In this document: one piece after another, positions 27,263 to 36,409 of the stretch
Numbering within the stretch: the first letter of the stretch is position 1
How the letters are laid out: each line of letters starts with the position of its first letter
From: JACVRW01 sp963757815
GTDB lineage: Bacteria; Actinomycetota; Thermoleophilia; Solirubrobacterales; Thermoleophilaceae
Direction: 5' to 3'
Length of the DNA stretch: 64,000 nt
Assembly: GCA_963757815.1 (NCBI GenBank)
Contig: CAVWSN010000037.1
Span: 130,735-194,734, forward strand
Position numbers and translations under genes: made by a program
The notes under the pieces: generated by a model
The model's input: the letters and a program-made list of their open reading frames with translations, nothing else
Database searches by the model: none
Told to the model about the DNA's origin: nothing

Positions 27263-28019
27263 TAGGCACCTCCTCTACCCGGCGGGTCTCGATCCGCAGG
27301 CCGCGGGCGCGTGTCCCGCCCGACAGTCGGATCACGCGCTCCAGGAACGAGGTCCACATGTGCAGCTGGACCTCCTTCGACATTCGCAGGCGGTCATAGA
27401 GCAAGTCGGACAGTCGATCCCCGCTGCGAGCCCAAGACTCGATCTCGAAGTTGATCTCATACCTGCCGCCTGTGGCGCGGAAGACGATCTGGCCTGCCTC
27501 GAGGTGACCCTCGAGAGTCATCAGGCTGAAGGAGCAGGGAGAAACCTCGAAGACTCGCACCGGCCCGTCCCACGGGCCCGGCATGCGAACGACGTACTCG
27601 TCGCCCGGACGCATGCAATCCACGTTCCCGGCCGCCTTCTTGAAAGTGGCGAACTCGCTTGGCGCAGCGTCATCAGGGTTCCGTTGGAGCCGCGCCATCA
27701 GCTGCTCGGGCGTGACCAGCGGGGCGCGGATGCACGCCAGATAGCGGCGGTGGAACAGCGGACCCGTCCCGTCGCGCAGACGCTGCACGTCCTCGTCCAC
27801 GAGGCCGTCAGGCAAGGGCGGCGGGGCGTCCTCCGGCCAAGAGCCGGGACCCTCAGACCGGTAGATCGGCGTAGTGCGCCACATATAGCGCCACGATGTG
27901 AGCGCCACGCCAACCGGCCAGCGAGCGGCCGTCGCCATGGACCGCGCCAAAGGCAGCCTGCGAGTGCGGAGACGAGGCAGGGTCCTGGGCCGGGCCACGA
28001 ATGCCCCGTACCCACGCAC
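27252..28019 (-). CDS. DUF1990 family protein, second copy
   Basis: Up to 255 residues. The core (YRSEGPGSWPEDAPPPLPDGL, then FHRRYLACIRAPLVTPEQLMARLQRNPDDAAPSEFATFKK, GDEYVVRMPGPWDGPVRVFEVSPCSFSLMTLEGHLEAGQIVFRA and FEIESWARSGDRLSDLLYDRLRMSKEVQLHMW) is the family's long form. Its GHLEAGQI and SWARSGD motifs mirror those of the neighbouring copy. The two overlap and are probably co-transcribed. GTG 28019 gives the longest form, and ATG near 27938 (MATAARWPVG) is a sensible alternative. Confidence 0.82.
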   Translation of the reverse strand: MRGYGAFVARPRTLPRLRTRRLPLARSMATAARWPVGVALTSWRYMWRTTPIYRSEGPGSWPEDAPPPLPDGLVDEDVQRLRDGTGPLFHRRYLACIRAPLVTPEQLMARLQRNPDDAAPSEFATFKKAAGNVDCMRPGDEYVVRMPGPWDGPVRVFEVSPCSFSLMTLEGHLEAGQIVFRATGGRYEINFEIESWARSGDRLSDLLYDRLRMSKEVQLHMWTSFLERVIRLSGGTRARGLRIETRRVEEVPIAG

Positions 28020-28060
28020 CCCTCGCGCATGCGCGCGGCGCCGTTGGGTACGAGCCGGGC

Positions 28061-28324
28061 ATGCTCACGAAGGCCCTCAACTACACCGGGTTGCGCGGCT
28101 GGCACCTGCATGTCGGCGCACTCGGGGCCATCTATCTCTGCATCGCCCTGTGGATCCGCGCGAAGACGGTCGACCAGGAGGAGCGCGGCAACGCTGAGCG
28201 GCGCGCGCTCTTCGTCGGCCTGTGGCCGCCGATGTTCTGGCTCATGGGCGATTCGCTGCAGCTTGAGGAACGCGCAGTTCGCACCAGGCTCACTTGGCGC
28301 GGCCTATCGCCCAAACGCCGATAA
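28061..28324 (+). CDS. Small conserved membrane protein
   Basis: 87 residues from ATG 28061 with two hydrophobic segments (HVGALGAIYLCIALWI and ALFVGLWPPMFWLMGDSLQL) around a charged loop KTVDQEERGNAERR. It resembles small actinobacterial proteins of unknown role. It is divergent from the DUF1990 pair. Confidence 0.65.
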   Translation: MLTKALNYTGLRGWHLHVGALGAIYLCIALWIRAKTVDQEERGNAERRALFVGLWPPMFWLMGDSLQLEERAVRTRLTWRGLSPKRR

Positions 28325-28540
28325 GCCGCGTGCAGGGATCGCGAGACTCCCCGAGGCAAACCGCGAAACTTCACGGGTCCGATCCCGCCTGCCGCGCGAC
28401 GGCGATCACGCCTGGATCAAGCGCCGTGGCGACCCTCCAGAGCTCCCGTCGGTCCAGGGCGCGACGAGACTCGGCGAGCCCACCGCGACTGGACACACAC
28501 AACCTCACGCGTCGGACAAAGACGGGCGTCCCCCGCCCGT

Positions 28541-29347
28541 TCAGGCGGCTGCGGCCGTCTCCAGGCGGTTGAGCGCCCGTCGCAGCAGGCGCGAGACGTG
28601 CATCTGCGAGTAGCCCATCCGCTCACCGATCTGGCGCTGAGTGAGGTCCCTCGTGAAGCGCAGCTCGAGCACCTGGCGCTCCAGGTCGGGTAGCGCCTTC
28701 CAGGTGCTGGCGATCGCGTCGCGGCTCTCGACCAGCTCGTAGGCCGAGTCCTCGCCGCCCATCTTGTCCAACAGCGGCGCGGCCTCGTCGTCGTCGCGCG
28801 CGGTGGGGGCGTCGAGCGAGGCGGCCTCGTAGCTGGCCGCCGCCTCCTGGGCCTCGAGCACGTCCTCGACCGTGCAGCCGAGCGCGGCCGCCACCTCGCG
28901 CGCCTTCGGCGAGCGCCCCAGGGTCTTCGACAGCATCTCCGTCTGGCGGCTGACGGCGAGGGTGCGCTCCTGGAGGTCGCGGGGAACGTGCAGCGCCCAG
29001 CCCTTGTCGCGGAAATGGCGCTTCAGCTCACCCAGGATGGTGGGCGCCGCGTAGTTCGTGAACTTCGACCCGCGGCCGGGCTCGAAGCGGTCGATGGCCT
29101 TGATCAAGCCGAAGCACGCGACCTGCAGCAGATCGTCAAATGGCTCGTTGGTGTAGGTGTAGCGCAGCGCGAGATCGCGCGCCAGCGGCAGCAAGCGCTT
29201 GACCAGCTCCTCACGGGCGGCCAGATCGCCTTCCTGGTGATACCTGACCAGCAGGCGGCGCTCGACCTCCCGAATCGCGGCTCGATTGCCTGTGGTCCGG
29301 CGAGGAATGGGGGCTGGGCTCGCCGGGGCGAGGGTTACTGCGGGCAT
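28541..29347 (-). CDS. SigB/SigF-type alternative sigma factor, copy 1
   Basis: 268 residues from ATG 29345-29347 (GGAGGT upstream). Region 2 (REELVKRLLPLARDLALRYTYTNEPFDDLLQVACFGLIKAIDRFEPGRGSKFTNYA), region 3 (ILGELKRHFRDKGWALHVPRDLQERT...LGRSPKAREVAAALG) and region 4 (LPDLERQVLELRFTRDLTQRQIGERMGYSQMHVSRLLRRALNRLE) are complete. Group 3 sigma factors of this kind run stress or development regulons. A near-identical gene lies at 53791-54600. Both are divergent from a TetR gene with the same operator. No anti-sigma gene is adjacent. Confidence 0.93.
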   Translation of the reverse strand: MPAVTLAPASPAPIPRRTTGNRAAIREVERRLLVRYHQEGDLAAREELVKRLLPLARDLALRYTYTNEPFDDLLQVACFGLIKAIDRFEPGRGSKFTNYAAPTILGELKRHFRDKGWALHVPRDLQERTLAVSRQTEMLSKTLGRSPKAREVAAALGCTVEDVLEAQEAAASYEAASLDAPTARDDDEAAPLLDKMGGEDSAYELVESRDAIASTWKALPDLERQVLELRFTRDLTQRQIGERMGYSQMHVSRLLRRALNRLETAAAA

Positions 29348-29483
29348 GCGTTTGGACCTCCGTCGCTGTTTGACCTGACAAGGTCCGCGACGTGACCGGG
29401 CGTGGCCGCGCTTCGTCCCCTCTTGACCAGCTGCCTCGAGGGCAAGGCCAGCAGCCTTCAAAGCCACATGAACCTCACCCGAA

Positions 29484-29526
29484 AAGACCGGTCAGTCTTG
29501 TATCACAGTAAGACCGGTCTGTCTAT
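29484..29526. promoter_or_regulatory. Paired TetR operators
   Basis: AAGACCGGTCAGTCTT (29484-29499) and AGACCGGTCTGTCTA (29511-29525) share the AGACCGGTC core. The second contains a perfect 10-bp palindrome. The identical 15-mer AGACCGGTCTGTCTA precedes the second TetR copy at 54798-54812. The sites lie just before the TetR start and within the divergent promoter region. Confidence 0.75.
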
Positions 29527-29545
29527 TGCCGCTATGATCCCGCCG

Positions 29546-30130
29546 ATGGCCGGGAGCCTTCAGTCCGCCTCCCGCGGAACGCCGGTTCGCGAGCGCATTC
29601 TCGATAGCTCTTACGAGCTGTTCTCGCGCCGTGGTATCCGCGCGGTGGGAGTCGACGAGCTGATCGAGCGGGCCGGTGTCGCGAAGGCCTCGCTCTACCG
29701 CCACTTTCCCTCCAAGGACGATCTTGTCGTCGCCTTTCTCGAGCGCCGCGAGCAGCGCTGGACGAACGGCTGGGTCGAGAAGGAGGCGCGACGGCGTGGC
29801 TCCACCCCGGAACAGCAGCTGCTCGCCATCTTCGACGCGTTCGACGAGTGGTTCCGCCGCGAGGACTTCGAGGCGTGTTCCTTCATCAACGTGCTGCTCG
29901 AATTGGGGCCTCGACACCGCGCGGGCAGCGCCAGCGTGCGGCATCTCGAGAACATCCGCTCGATCGTCCGAGCACTCGCCGAAGAAGCCGGCCTCCGTGA
30001 CCCCGGCTCGTTTGCTCACTCGTGGCACATCCTGATGAAGGGGTCGATCATCGCGGCGGCTGAGGGCGACCTCGACGCCGCGCAGCGAGCCCAGTCGATG
30101 GCCCGCCGTCTGATCGACGACCACCGCTGA
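29546..30130 (+). CDS. TetR-family repressor, copy 1
   Basis: About 194 residues. The N-terminal helix-turn-helix (RERILDSSYELFSRRGIRAVGVDELIERAGVAKASLYRHFPSKDDLVVAFLERRE) is followed by an all-helical ligand domain (FDEWFRREDFEACSFINVLLELG ... FAHSWHILMKGSIIAAAEGD). It is closely related to the genes at 54830 and the fragment at 35769. It probably represses itself and the divergent sigma gene through the AGACCGGTCT sites. The ligand is unknown. ATG 29546 was chosen, and ATG 29534 in the same frame is also possible. Confidence 0.9.
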   Translation: MAGSLQSASRGTPVRERILDSSYELFSRRGIRAVGVDELIERAGVAKASLYRHFPSKDDLVVAFLERREQRWTNGWVEKEARRRGSTPEQQLLAIFDAFDEWFRREDFEACSFINVLLELGPRHRAGSASVRHLENIRSIVRALAEEAGLRDPGSFAHSWHILMKGSIIAAAEGDLDAAQRAQSMARRLIDDHR

Positions 30131-30565
30131 CGGCATACACAGAAGTGTCGCGGTCGCGGGGATACCTCCGCGCTTCCGCCTCGTGGGTGGGTATGGCGCG
30201 CCGTGGGCGGGCCGTCCAAGATGGCTGGATCTCGTCGAGCGCTGCCTGTTCCTCGACGCTGATCTGCCTCCGCCGATGCCGATGACCCGCCCTCCCTGTG
30301 GGGCCTCTGGTGCCGCCTGAGGGTCGCGACCATGAAGCGCTTGTACTCCTCGACATCCCCGGAGGACCCTTCTTCGGCAGCCGCGACCGCATCGCGTCTT
30401 GATGTTCGCCGGCTTGCCACGCATCGACCGTTCCGTCAGGAGGAACGCGAGCCTCGTGTCCAGGCGGGTGAATTGCCGGCGCCCTTAGACGTTCTCCTCG
30501 CATGAGACAGGTCTGTCTGTTTGCGCCTCGTGGCGCCGGGCAGCTGGGCACGGGCCACGTCGTCG
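30131..30565. other. 435-base region without recognisable genes
   Basis: Open frames on both strands have no recognised domain. A minus-strand stretch reading EEYKRFMVATLRRH may be a remnant. Nothing regulatory is evident. Confidence 0.3.
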
Positions 30566-30868
30566 AACGGGCACTTCGTGACGGGACGCTCGGTCGAACA
30601 CGGCGGCCGTGGCGACCCGTCTCCGGTCACCGCCGAGTCGGTCTTCCAAGCGCTGCTCCGCGGGCTCCATGCGGCAACCGGGTCGGCGGAGGTCGACGGC
30701 CGCCGGATCGGGGTGGTGGGTCTCGGGAAGGTCGGCTACGTGCTGGCCGCGAGGCTCGCGCAGGCAGGCGGGCGGATCGTGGCATGCGACCTCGACGCCG
30801 CGCGCTGCGAGCGGTTCACCTCCGAGTACGGCGGGGAGATCGCCCCCTCGGCCGAGGCGATCATGTCG
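30566..30868 (+). pseudogene. Glu/Leu/Phe/Val dehydrogenase fragment
   Basis: A single frame reads FVTGRSVEHGGRGDPSPVTAESVFQALLRGLHAATGSAEVDGRRIGVVGLGKVGYVLAARLAQAGGRIVACDLDAARCERFTSEYGGEIAP. This is the start of the NAD-binding domain of leucine/valine dehydrogenases (GVVGLGKVG is the Rossmann motif). The catalytic N-terminal half and everything after the second Rossmann strand are missing. Confidence 0.75.
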
Positions 30869-30904
30869 ACCGGGCCCGGCTACGCAAGCTTCCGCTGGGC
30901 CGGC

Positions 30905-31090
30905 CTAATCGGACATGCCGGCGTCGTGAACGGGCGTCAGAGTGAGAAGCTCCGACAAGGGCACGTTCAGGAGGGCTCCGCTCAGACAGTCCTCGATCAA
31001 CGCGCGCCCACCAGTCAAGTCCTCTACTCGGTAGAGATCCCTTGCCGAATGCAGGTAGGCGCCGATCCGGATCGGTTCGATCGCGGGCAA
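30905..31090 (-). CDS. Small conserved hypothetical protein
   Basis: 61 residues from TTG 31088-31090: EPIRIGAYLHSARDLYRVEDLTGGRALIEDCLSGALLNVPLSELLTLTPV. It is a compact beta-rich protein resembling small actinobacterial proteins of unknown function that share the LYxVExLTGxxALVEDC pattern. It abuts the dehydrogenase fragment on the other strand. Confidence 0.55.
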   Translation of the reverse strand: MPAIEPIRIGAYLHSARDLYRVEDLTGGRALIEDCLSGALLNVPLSELLTLTPVHDAGMSD

Positions 31091-31233
31091 CGGCCCGGCG
31101 CGGTCGCCCGGGCGTTCCCCGGGGACCCACTGAGTGTCGTGACTGAAGATCGCCGTCTCGTTCCAATCGCTCTCGTCTGATTGCGACCCGAGCGTTCCCC
31201 CGATAAACGAACCGAGCTGGGTAGTGGGCGGAG

Positions 31234-31404
31234 CTACCCCGTTCCGTGCGGCCCAGGCGCGTCAGAGTGTTGGTCGGTCGACCCGAGCGGTGTGTCGCCC
31301 TCGCCGCTGGCCTCGTCGGGAACCTTCTCGGAGAGCTCCTCCGCCTCCGGTGGCTCGGCGGTCTCGGGAGTCTCGTCGTCCGGTCTGGGCTTCTTCTCGT
31401 CCAT
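31234..31404 (-). CDS. Small acidic disordered protein
   Basis: 56 residues from ATG 31402-31404: MDEKKPRPDDETPETAEPP, then Glu/Asp-rich sequence, ending with a conserved-looking PLGSTDQHSDAPGPHG. It has no fold and is very acidic. Short proteins with a PLGDTDQHSDA-type tail recur in actinobacteria, which supports its being real. No function can be assigned. Confidence 0.5.
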   Translation of the reverse strand: MDEKKPRPDDETPETAEPPEAEELSEKVPDEASGEGDTPLGSTDQHSDAPGPHGTG

Positions 31405-31733
31405 GCTCGGCTGTTACCCGCTCGAGGGCTCGCGACGCGCGCCACTCCTCCTCGGGCGCGGTAAGTGTCGATGATTGGCTCCCCATTAGCGTTCGCGGCC
31501 GCCCGGACTGGCTCGTCGTGACCCAGCGCCGGCGCGCTGACGCCAACTCCACCCACTCAGTGGGCCAAGGGGAGGCTGACCACGCTGCCTGCGGCCGCCC
31601 CCGGGGACCATCGCCGGGACGGACGGCCGAACCAGATGAAGGACGTGCCGGGCCGCGTTTCTACTTGGCCGGGCCGGGCACGGAGCCCTAGAGGCATCGA
31701 AGGACTTGCACCCGAGACGACGGAGGCCCTCCG
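31405..31733. other. 329-base spacer
   Basis: No intact gene, RNA or terminator recognised. The last 20 bases hold the GGAGG Shine-Dalgarno of the BON gene. Confidence 0.3.
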
Positions 31734-32633
31734 ATGATCACGAGCTTTGTGTCATCCACCGCACGGCTGGCTCTTGCGCCGGCGAGGCTGGCAGGGCGCA
31801 TGGGTGGGTCGCTGCTGCGCGAATTACGTGGGAACGGCGCAGACGTGCGCCCGGCGTCCTCGTCCGCCCGCGCCAAGCCGGCCGCCCGGACCCGCGCGGG
31901 GGCGCAGCCCAAGCGCGCCGCGGCACGAAGCCGCGCGAAGGCAGAGCCCAAGCGTGCGGCGGCCGGCACACGTGTTAAGGCGCGGCCTAAGCAGGCGCCT
32001 CGACGCAGGCCGCTCGATGATGTGACGATCGCGCGGAAGGTTGAGTCGACGATCTTCCGGGGCATCGACGTCGATAAGGGCAAGGTCGATGTGAACGTCG
32101 CCGAGCGGGTCGTCTGGCTACGGGGGGAGGTAGAGACGACGGAGCTGATTAACGAGCTGGAGGATCGCGCGGGCCGGGTAACCGAGGTTCGCCGGGTGGA
32201 GAACCTGCTCCATCTCCCCGAGGCGCCTGCTCCCGGCCGGACCGACAGCCCGGCCCTGCAACCCGAGACGAGAGGGTCCGCCGTACGTTCCGAGCATCGC
32301 GCGGTCCCGCTGCGTGAGACCAGCGAGGAGGCGCCCGCGCCGACGTCCAGCGTTGGCACAGACGAGTTTGAGGCCGGTAGCAAGGGACAAGATCCCGCGC
32401 CGGCCGGAAGCGCCGTCGGCGCGGCGGACTCCGATTCAGGTGGTCTCGAAGGCGGCGAGTCCGCCGAGAAGACAAGCCCGGACGTGGCCTCGCTGGACCC
32501 GCGCCCGGACGGCGACGAGGCCGGCGGGAAGGAGAGCTCAGACGGGGGCGAGCCCGACACGGAACTGGCCGACGACGAGCCCGGCGGGAAGGAGGGCCCG
32601 GGCATGGCCAGGCTGGACAAGGACCCCGGATAA
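31734..32633 (+). CDS. BON-domain protein with basic N-terminus and acidic tail
   Basis: 299 residues. Residues 1-95 are Ala/Lys/Arg/Pro-rich and resemble histone H1-like tails. A BON domain follows at about 95-160 (DDVTIARKVESTIFRGIDVDKGKVDVNVAERVVWLRGEVETTELINELEDRAGRVTEVRRVENLLHLPE). The remaining 140 residues are acidic and disordered. BON domains bind phospholipid or polymer surfaces. The combination of a basic arm and an acidic tail is unusual. Confidence 0.8.
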   Translation: MITSFVSSTARLALAPARLAGRMGGSLLRELRGNGADVRPASSSARAKPAARTRAGAQPKRAAARSRAKAEPKRAAAGTRVKARPKQAPRRRPLDDVTIARKVESTIFRGIDVDKGKVDVNVAERVVWLRGEVETTELINELEDRAGRVTEVRRVENLLHLPEAPAPGRTDSPALQPETRGSAVRSEHRAVPLRETSEEAPAPTSSVGTDEFEAGSKGQDPAPAGSAVGAADSDSGGLEGGESAEKTSPDVASLDPRPDGDEAGGKESSDGGEPDTELADDEPGGKEGPGMARLDKDPG

Positions 32634-32807
32634 CCGTCCGTTCAGGGAAATCGGCCGGTCCGGTGGCCGAGGCGTGTGCCGGGGATCGCCGGGCGTGTAC
32701 GCGGTCGCCGGGGGTCAGGGTGCGGCTCGCTTGCGCGAGAGCGCGTACCCGGCCAAAGTGTCGCTCTCAGGGACGGAGCCGTGGCAACGGGCGGACCGGT
32801 GCTCATC

Positions 32808-33215
32808 CCCGAGCTCGCCGCTCCGCGAGGACTCCTATCGGAAAGATGCTCAACGCCGTCCCACGCTCAACCAACGGCGAAAGCACATCGAGCGCAAGCC
32901 CGCCGAGCGGATCTAGATCGCGTGCTTCGAGCCTAACCAAATGGCGAGCTACTCGAGATGAGCTTCGCTCAGTACCACTTGCCCCGTGCGAAACCGCCGA
33001 AGGCGATCAGTCCGACCAAGACGATGACCAGCCCGATCCAAAAGCTCCACACGAACATCAGGACGATCCCGACGATCACGATGATGCCGCCGAGCGATAT
33101 GCCGGCGATTCCACGCCGATCATCCGATCCAGCCACGCCTTCCCTCCTCCGCGTCAGCTTCCCTGCCGCACCGTTTCTCTACCCCTTGCGCAACTGGCGC
33201 AACCGTTGTCGTGCA
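32808..33215. repeat. 408-bp direct repeat, copy 1
   Basis: Nearly identical to 39859-40265 (a few substitutions and one indel), in the same orientation. It contains a complete gene for a 55-residue membrane protein. The two copies enclose 6.6 kb that includes an IS element, and recombination between them would delete that segment. Confidence 0.9.
32969..33136 (-). CDS. Two-helix small membrane protein (repeat copy 1)
   Basis: 55 residues from GTG 33134-33136, with AGGAGG five bases upstream. MAGSDDRRGIAGISLGGIIV leads into two hydrophobic stretches (IIVIVGIVLMFVWSF and IGLVIVLVGLIAFGGF) and ends ARGKWY. It probably sits in the cytoplasmic membrane, with unknown function. An identical protein is encoded at 40020-40187. 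Confidence 0.65.
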   Translation of the reverse strand: MAGSDDRRGIAGISLGGIIVIVGIVLMFVWSFWIGLVIVLVGLIAFGGFARGKWY

Positions 33216-33225
33216 GGCCCCCGGT

Positions 33226-33456
33226 CTACTGCTCCTTGCGGGATGGGGTCAACGTCTCATCGGCTGCCCGCTCTTGGACGCTGCGCTCGACGTCTTCCAG
33301 AGATGGCGATGCTCCGCCTCGTGGATGCCGAACTATCCGTACGATCTGGCGAACGCCCCCGCACCGACAGCGAACTACAGAAGCCCCTTTGGACGGGGCC
33401 AGACCCTCGCTGTGAGCGCCGCAGCTGTGACAGATCATGTGTGCGATAGCGGGCAT
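33226..33456 (-). CDS. Small zinc-ribbon protein, copy 1
   Basis: 76 residues from ATG 33454-33456: MPAIAHMICHSCGAHSEGLA then VRCRCGGVRQIVRIVRHP. CxxC and CxCGG pairs form a likely zinc ribbon. The C-terminal half is acidic and helical (LEDVERSVQERAADE). A diverged paralogue lies at 40825-41055. The open frame continues upstream of the ATG but its composition differs. Role unknown. Confidence 0.6.
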   Translation of the reverse strand: MPAIAHMICHSCGAHSEGLAPSKGASVVRCRCGGVRQIVRIVRHPRGGASPSLEDVERSVQERAADETLTPSRKEQ

Positions 33457-33686
33457 GGGCTGACGGTCTCCAAGGTGTCGCTTTCCGGGTTGGAGGAAGC
33501 GCACTCCGGCTGGGGGCAGAGATCCCACGGAATTTGCGGGCGTTCCCGGAGAGATCGTGCCGAGCAAAGGGGCGGGGGGAGGGTCGCCCGTGAGCCGCGC
33601 CGCGCAGCCCGACCGCCGGATGGGTCGCCATTCGACGAATTCCAAGTCGGGATTGGGACGACGGATGACTGACGGGAAAGCCGACG

Positions 33687-33986
33687 ATGGAACGACTGAG
33701 CGCCAGACTGACTGACCGGATGTTCTCGCAGTTGGACGCGCTCGCGTTGGAGCGTGGGGTGACCCGGACGCGGCTGGTCCGCCAGTTGTTGGAGGCGGGG
33801 CTTCGGGATCGTCCGCCGCCGCCGTCTGAGACGCCGTCAGAGGACGAGTTGCTCGCCATCCTGACCGAGAGGGCCCGCGCCGGCAATTTGGCTGCCGTCC
33901 GGACCTTGCTGGTGCGTGAGGAGCAGAAGGACCCGCCGGCGCAGGCGCTGGCGTTGTTTGAGGCGATGGCGGCGCGTCGGCAGTGA
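33687..33986 (+). CDS. Ribbon-helix-helix DNA-binding protein
   Basis: 99 residues. The N-terminal 45 (MERLSARLTDRMFSQLDALALERGVTRTRLVRQLLEAGL) match the CopG/Arc ribbon-helix-helix fold: a beta strand followed by two helices. The C-terminal half is helical and may dimerise. Antitoxins and plasmid or phage repressors use this fold. A short open frame starts inside its stop (GTGA at 33983) but has no recognisable toxin domain. Confidence 0.72.
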   Translation: MERLSARLTDRMFSQLDALALERGVTRTRLVRQLLEAGLRDRPPPPSETPSEDELLAILTERARAGNLAAVRTLLVREEQKDPPAQALALFEAMAARRQ

Positions 33987-34151
33987 GTGCCCTGCTCCTC
34001 AATGCCTTCAGGGCGCTCGGGCCGGCCGCTACGAGGCGTGAAATCGCCCTGGTAGCCAGGCGGTTTAGGCGAAGCCAGGCCAAGACGCCCCGTGGCTCGC
34101 GCTCGCGGGCTGGGGAGCCTCTGATCGCAAGCGCAGCTACCGTCGCCGCCC

Positions 34152-34505
34152 CTATCCGGAGGTTTCGGTCTCCTCCTCCGGTTCCAGCAGGAAGACCAGC
34201 ACCGACGTGTTCGCGACAGCGTTGTGGTCGCCGAGCATGGCCACGACTTTCCTGCCCACGACCTCCCCGGTCGCCGCGCAGAATTCGTCGGCGGCCATCT
34301 GGCGCACTCGCCGACGCAGGAGCTCCACCGAGTCCGACTCCCCGCCGGCAACGAGCGACCGCTCGGTCTCGGTTTGCACGCTGCCGAGAATGACCAGCGC
34401 GTAGTCGGGTCCGATGTACGCTCTTGCCTCGGTCGGCCCACGCCCAAAGCGCTCGCGGTACCGCTGCACGATCGCTGTTGCGAGTCGCCCGCTGACTTCG
34501 GTCAT
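34152..34505 (-). CDS. DUF2294 family protein
   Basis: 117 residues: TAIVQRYRERFGRGPTEARAYIGPDYALVILGSVQTETERSLVAGGESDSVELLRRRVRQMAADEFCAATGEVVGRKVVAMLGDHNAVANTSVLVFLLEP. The RYREQFGRGPT start and TGRKV-x-AMLGDHN core are typical of DUF2294 (Na-translocating decarboxylase-associated in some genomes, function unproven). It is the full length for the family. Confidence 0.82.
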   Translation of the reverse strand: MTEVSGRLATAIVQRYRERFGRGPTEARAYIGPDYALVILGSVQTETERSLVAGGESDSVELLRRRVRQMAADEFCAATGEVVGRKVVAMLGDHNAVANTSVLVFLLEPEEETETSG

Positions 34506-34679
34506 GGGCCGGCCGATGCGTAGTCCATGGTCCGAGGCGCAAGGGTAATACGAGGAGCGGCCCGCAGTCCCCAGCGGGTCCCGCGGGCCGCCACTCGACG
34601 CCTAGCTTTATACCCGGGATGCCCGGTGAGACCACCAGGTCTCAGGGCGGCCAGCTCAGACCCGTCCCGGTAGAAGCGT

Positions 34680-34999
34680 TCGATTCTTGCCGTTGGTCTG
34701 GGGTCGCCTGGGCCGGGTGCGCCTACGCGGGGCTGCGCCCGCAGGAGGCCGTCCGGCTGCGCTGGGGGCAGTCGCTGCTGCTGCATGAGGGGCGGTCGGT
34801 GATCTACGTGGCGCGGCAGCTGGGCCACGACGCCACGTTGACGCTCAAGACCTACGGCCACGTCATCGGCGAGCTCGAAGACCAGCCACAGATCCCCGCC
34901 GAGGACGCCATCCGCGCCGCCCGCGGGAAGGCCGCCGGGGATCGCCGCGCTTCTCGCGCAACGACCGTTGTTGCAGCCCCGCCGCTTGGCGGGCTATAA
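34680..34999 (+). pseudogene. Tyrosine recombinase C-terminal remnant with internal deletion
   Basis: AYAGLRPQEAVRLRW (catalytic box I) is joined directly to LLHEGRSVIYVARQLGHDATLTLKTYGHVIGEL (the end of box II, with GH and the Tyr-containing TYGH). The intervening 100 or so residues, including HxLRH, are deleted. It is therefore an inactive relic unrelated to the intact integrase at 21.1 kb. Confidence 0.75.
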
Positions 35000-35035
35000 C
35001 AGCCTCGGACCGGATCGACCGAGGGGTGGGACGAC

Positions 35036-35227
35036 GTGGCCGAGCCGCATTCTCGCTTTAGAAATTGGGCGTTCATCGCCGCGTTCACCTTGATCATCGT
35101 CCTCACCGTCGCGGAAGGGGTAGACGAGGGCTTTAGCGTCTGGGACTGGCTCGTCATCGCGGTCGGCGCGGTGTTCATCCTCCAGGCTCTCTTCCGCCTG
35201 AACGCAAGCCGCTCATCGCTCACCTGA
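35036..35227 (+). CDS. Small membrane protein
   Basis: 63 residues from GTG 35036. Two hydrophobic segments (WAFIAAFTLIIVLTVAEGV and WLVIAVGAVFILQALFRL) are separated by DEGFSVWD. No family recognised. Confidence 0.5.
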   Translation: MAEPHSRFRNWAFIAAFTLIIVLTVAEGVDEGFSVWDWLVIAVGAVFILQALFRLNASRSSLT

Positions 35228-35421
35228 ATTGCTGCGCCCCGACGCGAGAAACGCGAACACGGCCTCCCGCCGATCCTGGAGTTCGCACAGCGTTCGCAAC
35301 CGCCCCCGCCGGCTTGCGGGATATCTGGCGCACCTATCTGGGTACGGAAGCCGTCGCGTTTCTGGCCGTCTACTTCGAGCGCCCACTCGTCGCCATCGCG
35401 CACAACTTGTACATCGCTCAT
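35213..35421 (-). CDS. DUF2188-like small protein (C-terminal frame uncertain)
   Basis: ATG 35419-35421 follows AGGAGG and starts MSDVQVVRDGDEWALEVDGQKRDGFRTQ, the first half of the DUF2188 pattern. After TQ the expected EAIxxAR helix is not readable in the same frame, which stays open far downstream. A one-base shift gives a short product ending near 35213. It is either a frameshifted gene or a remnant. Confidence 0.4.
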
Positions 35422-35768
35422 CCCGCCTCCTCTGTTCGTGGGGGAGGTGACGTACCCGAAGACGCGGTCGCAATCAGTCAGGAGACGGCGCGAACCGGTG
35501 CACATCGGCTCGAAATTGCCGCTCTGCTTGGCGTCCCCGAGCACGCGACAATCGGTCGCGGTGGCAAAGGCGACATGCTGGCCGGCGAGACAGGAGCCGA
35601 CCCCGAGAGCGATCGCCTGATGGGTCTGCCGGTGCGGGGCTCGGCGAAACGCTCGTAGGCCCAGCTCTCACCCGGGGCATAGCAAGCCCCTGGCGGGGCG
35701 GGATCAAGTGCGCGTGCCGGCGCGCTCGCAGAGGTGTAGGGCAGCCTTGATGGCTGCGGCGGTCGCCG

Positions 35769-36063
35769 CTAGCGGTGCCGCTCTATGAGGAGATTTGCCA
35801 TCGATCTGGCTCGCTGCGCCGCCTCGGCGTCGCCTTCCGTGGCGGACACGATCGACCCCTTCATGAGGATGTGCCAGGAGTGCGCGAACGAGTCGGGGTC
35901 GCGCAGGGCGGCTTCCTCGGCGAGTCTACGAACAACCGCCCGGATGTTCGCGAGATGCTCGACGCTCGCCTCGCCGGCGGGATGGGCGCGACCCATCTCG
36001 AGCAGCACGTTGATGAAGGAGCAGGCTTCGAAGTCGTCGCGGTGGAACCACTCGTCGAAGAGA
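35769..36063 (-). pseudogene. TetR repressor C-terminal fragment (third paralogue)
   Basis: LLFDEWFHRDDFEACSFINVLLEMGRAHPAGEASVEHLANIRAVVRRLAEEAALRDPDSFAHSWHILMKGSIVSATEGDAEAAQRARSMANLLIERHR is the ligand domain of the TetR proteins at 29.5 and 54.8 kb, closest to the latter. The DNA-binding half is absent. The frame continues upstream with unrelated sequence, so the breakpoint is near 36063. Confidence 0.8.
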
Positions 36064-36409
36064 AGCGGGCAAGCCGCCGGCCGATTGCGGCCGGGCAAAT
36101 CCTGTGCTGCGCCATATGAATGCGTCGGGACGGAGCCAAAGGTCCCGGCGCCCCAGCAGACGCGCGTGTCCTGCACGGCCCAGGCTAGTTGGCTGCCGAT
36201 CGGTGGCGAGCGCCTCCCGGCGTGACCGAGGGGCCGCTCCGTAGACAGGCCGTGCACGGCTTGTGCCCTAAAAGGTTTGCAGGTTAGACCTTGGGGTATG
36301 GGCGACTCAGGCAAGGTCGTGCCTGGCCAGCGCTTGCCTATTACCTGACGTCCCGCCGAGCCCTCGCGAATGCGAGGCGCTGTGGCGATCACCTGAAGGA
36401 GGCTTCTTG
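36064..36409. other. 346-base region beside the TetR fragment
   Basis: No recognisable gene. It probably contains the recombination junction that truncated the TetR gene, plus the upstream region of the small ORF at 36410. Confidence 0.3.
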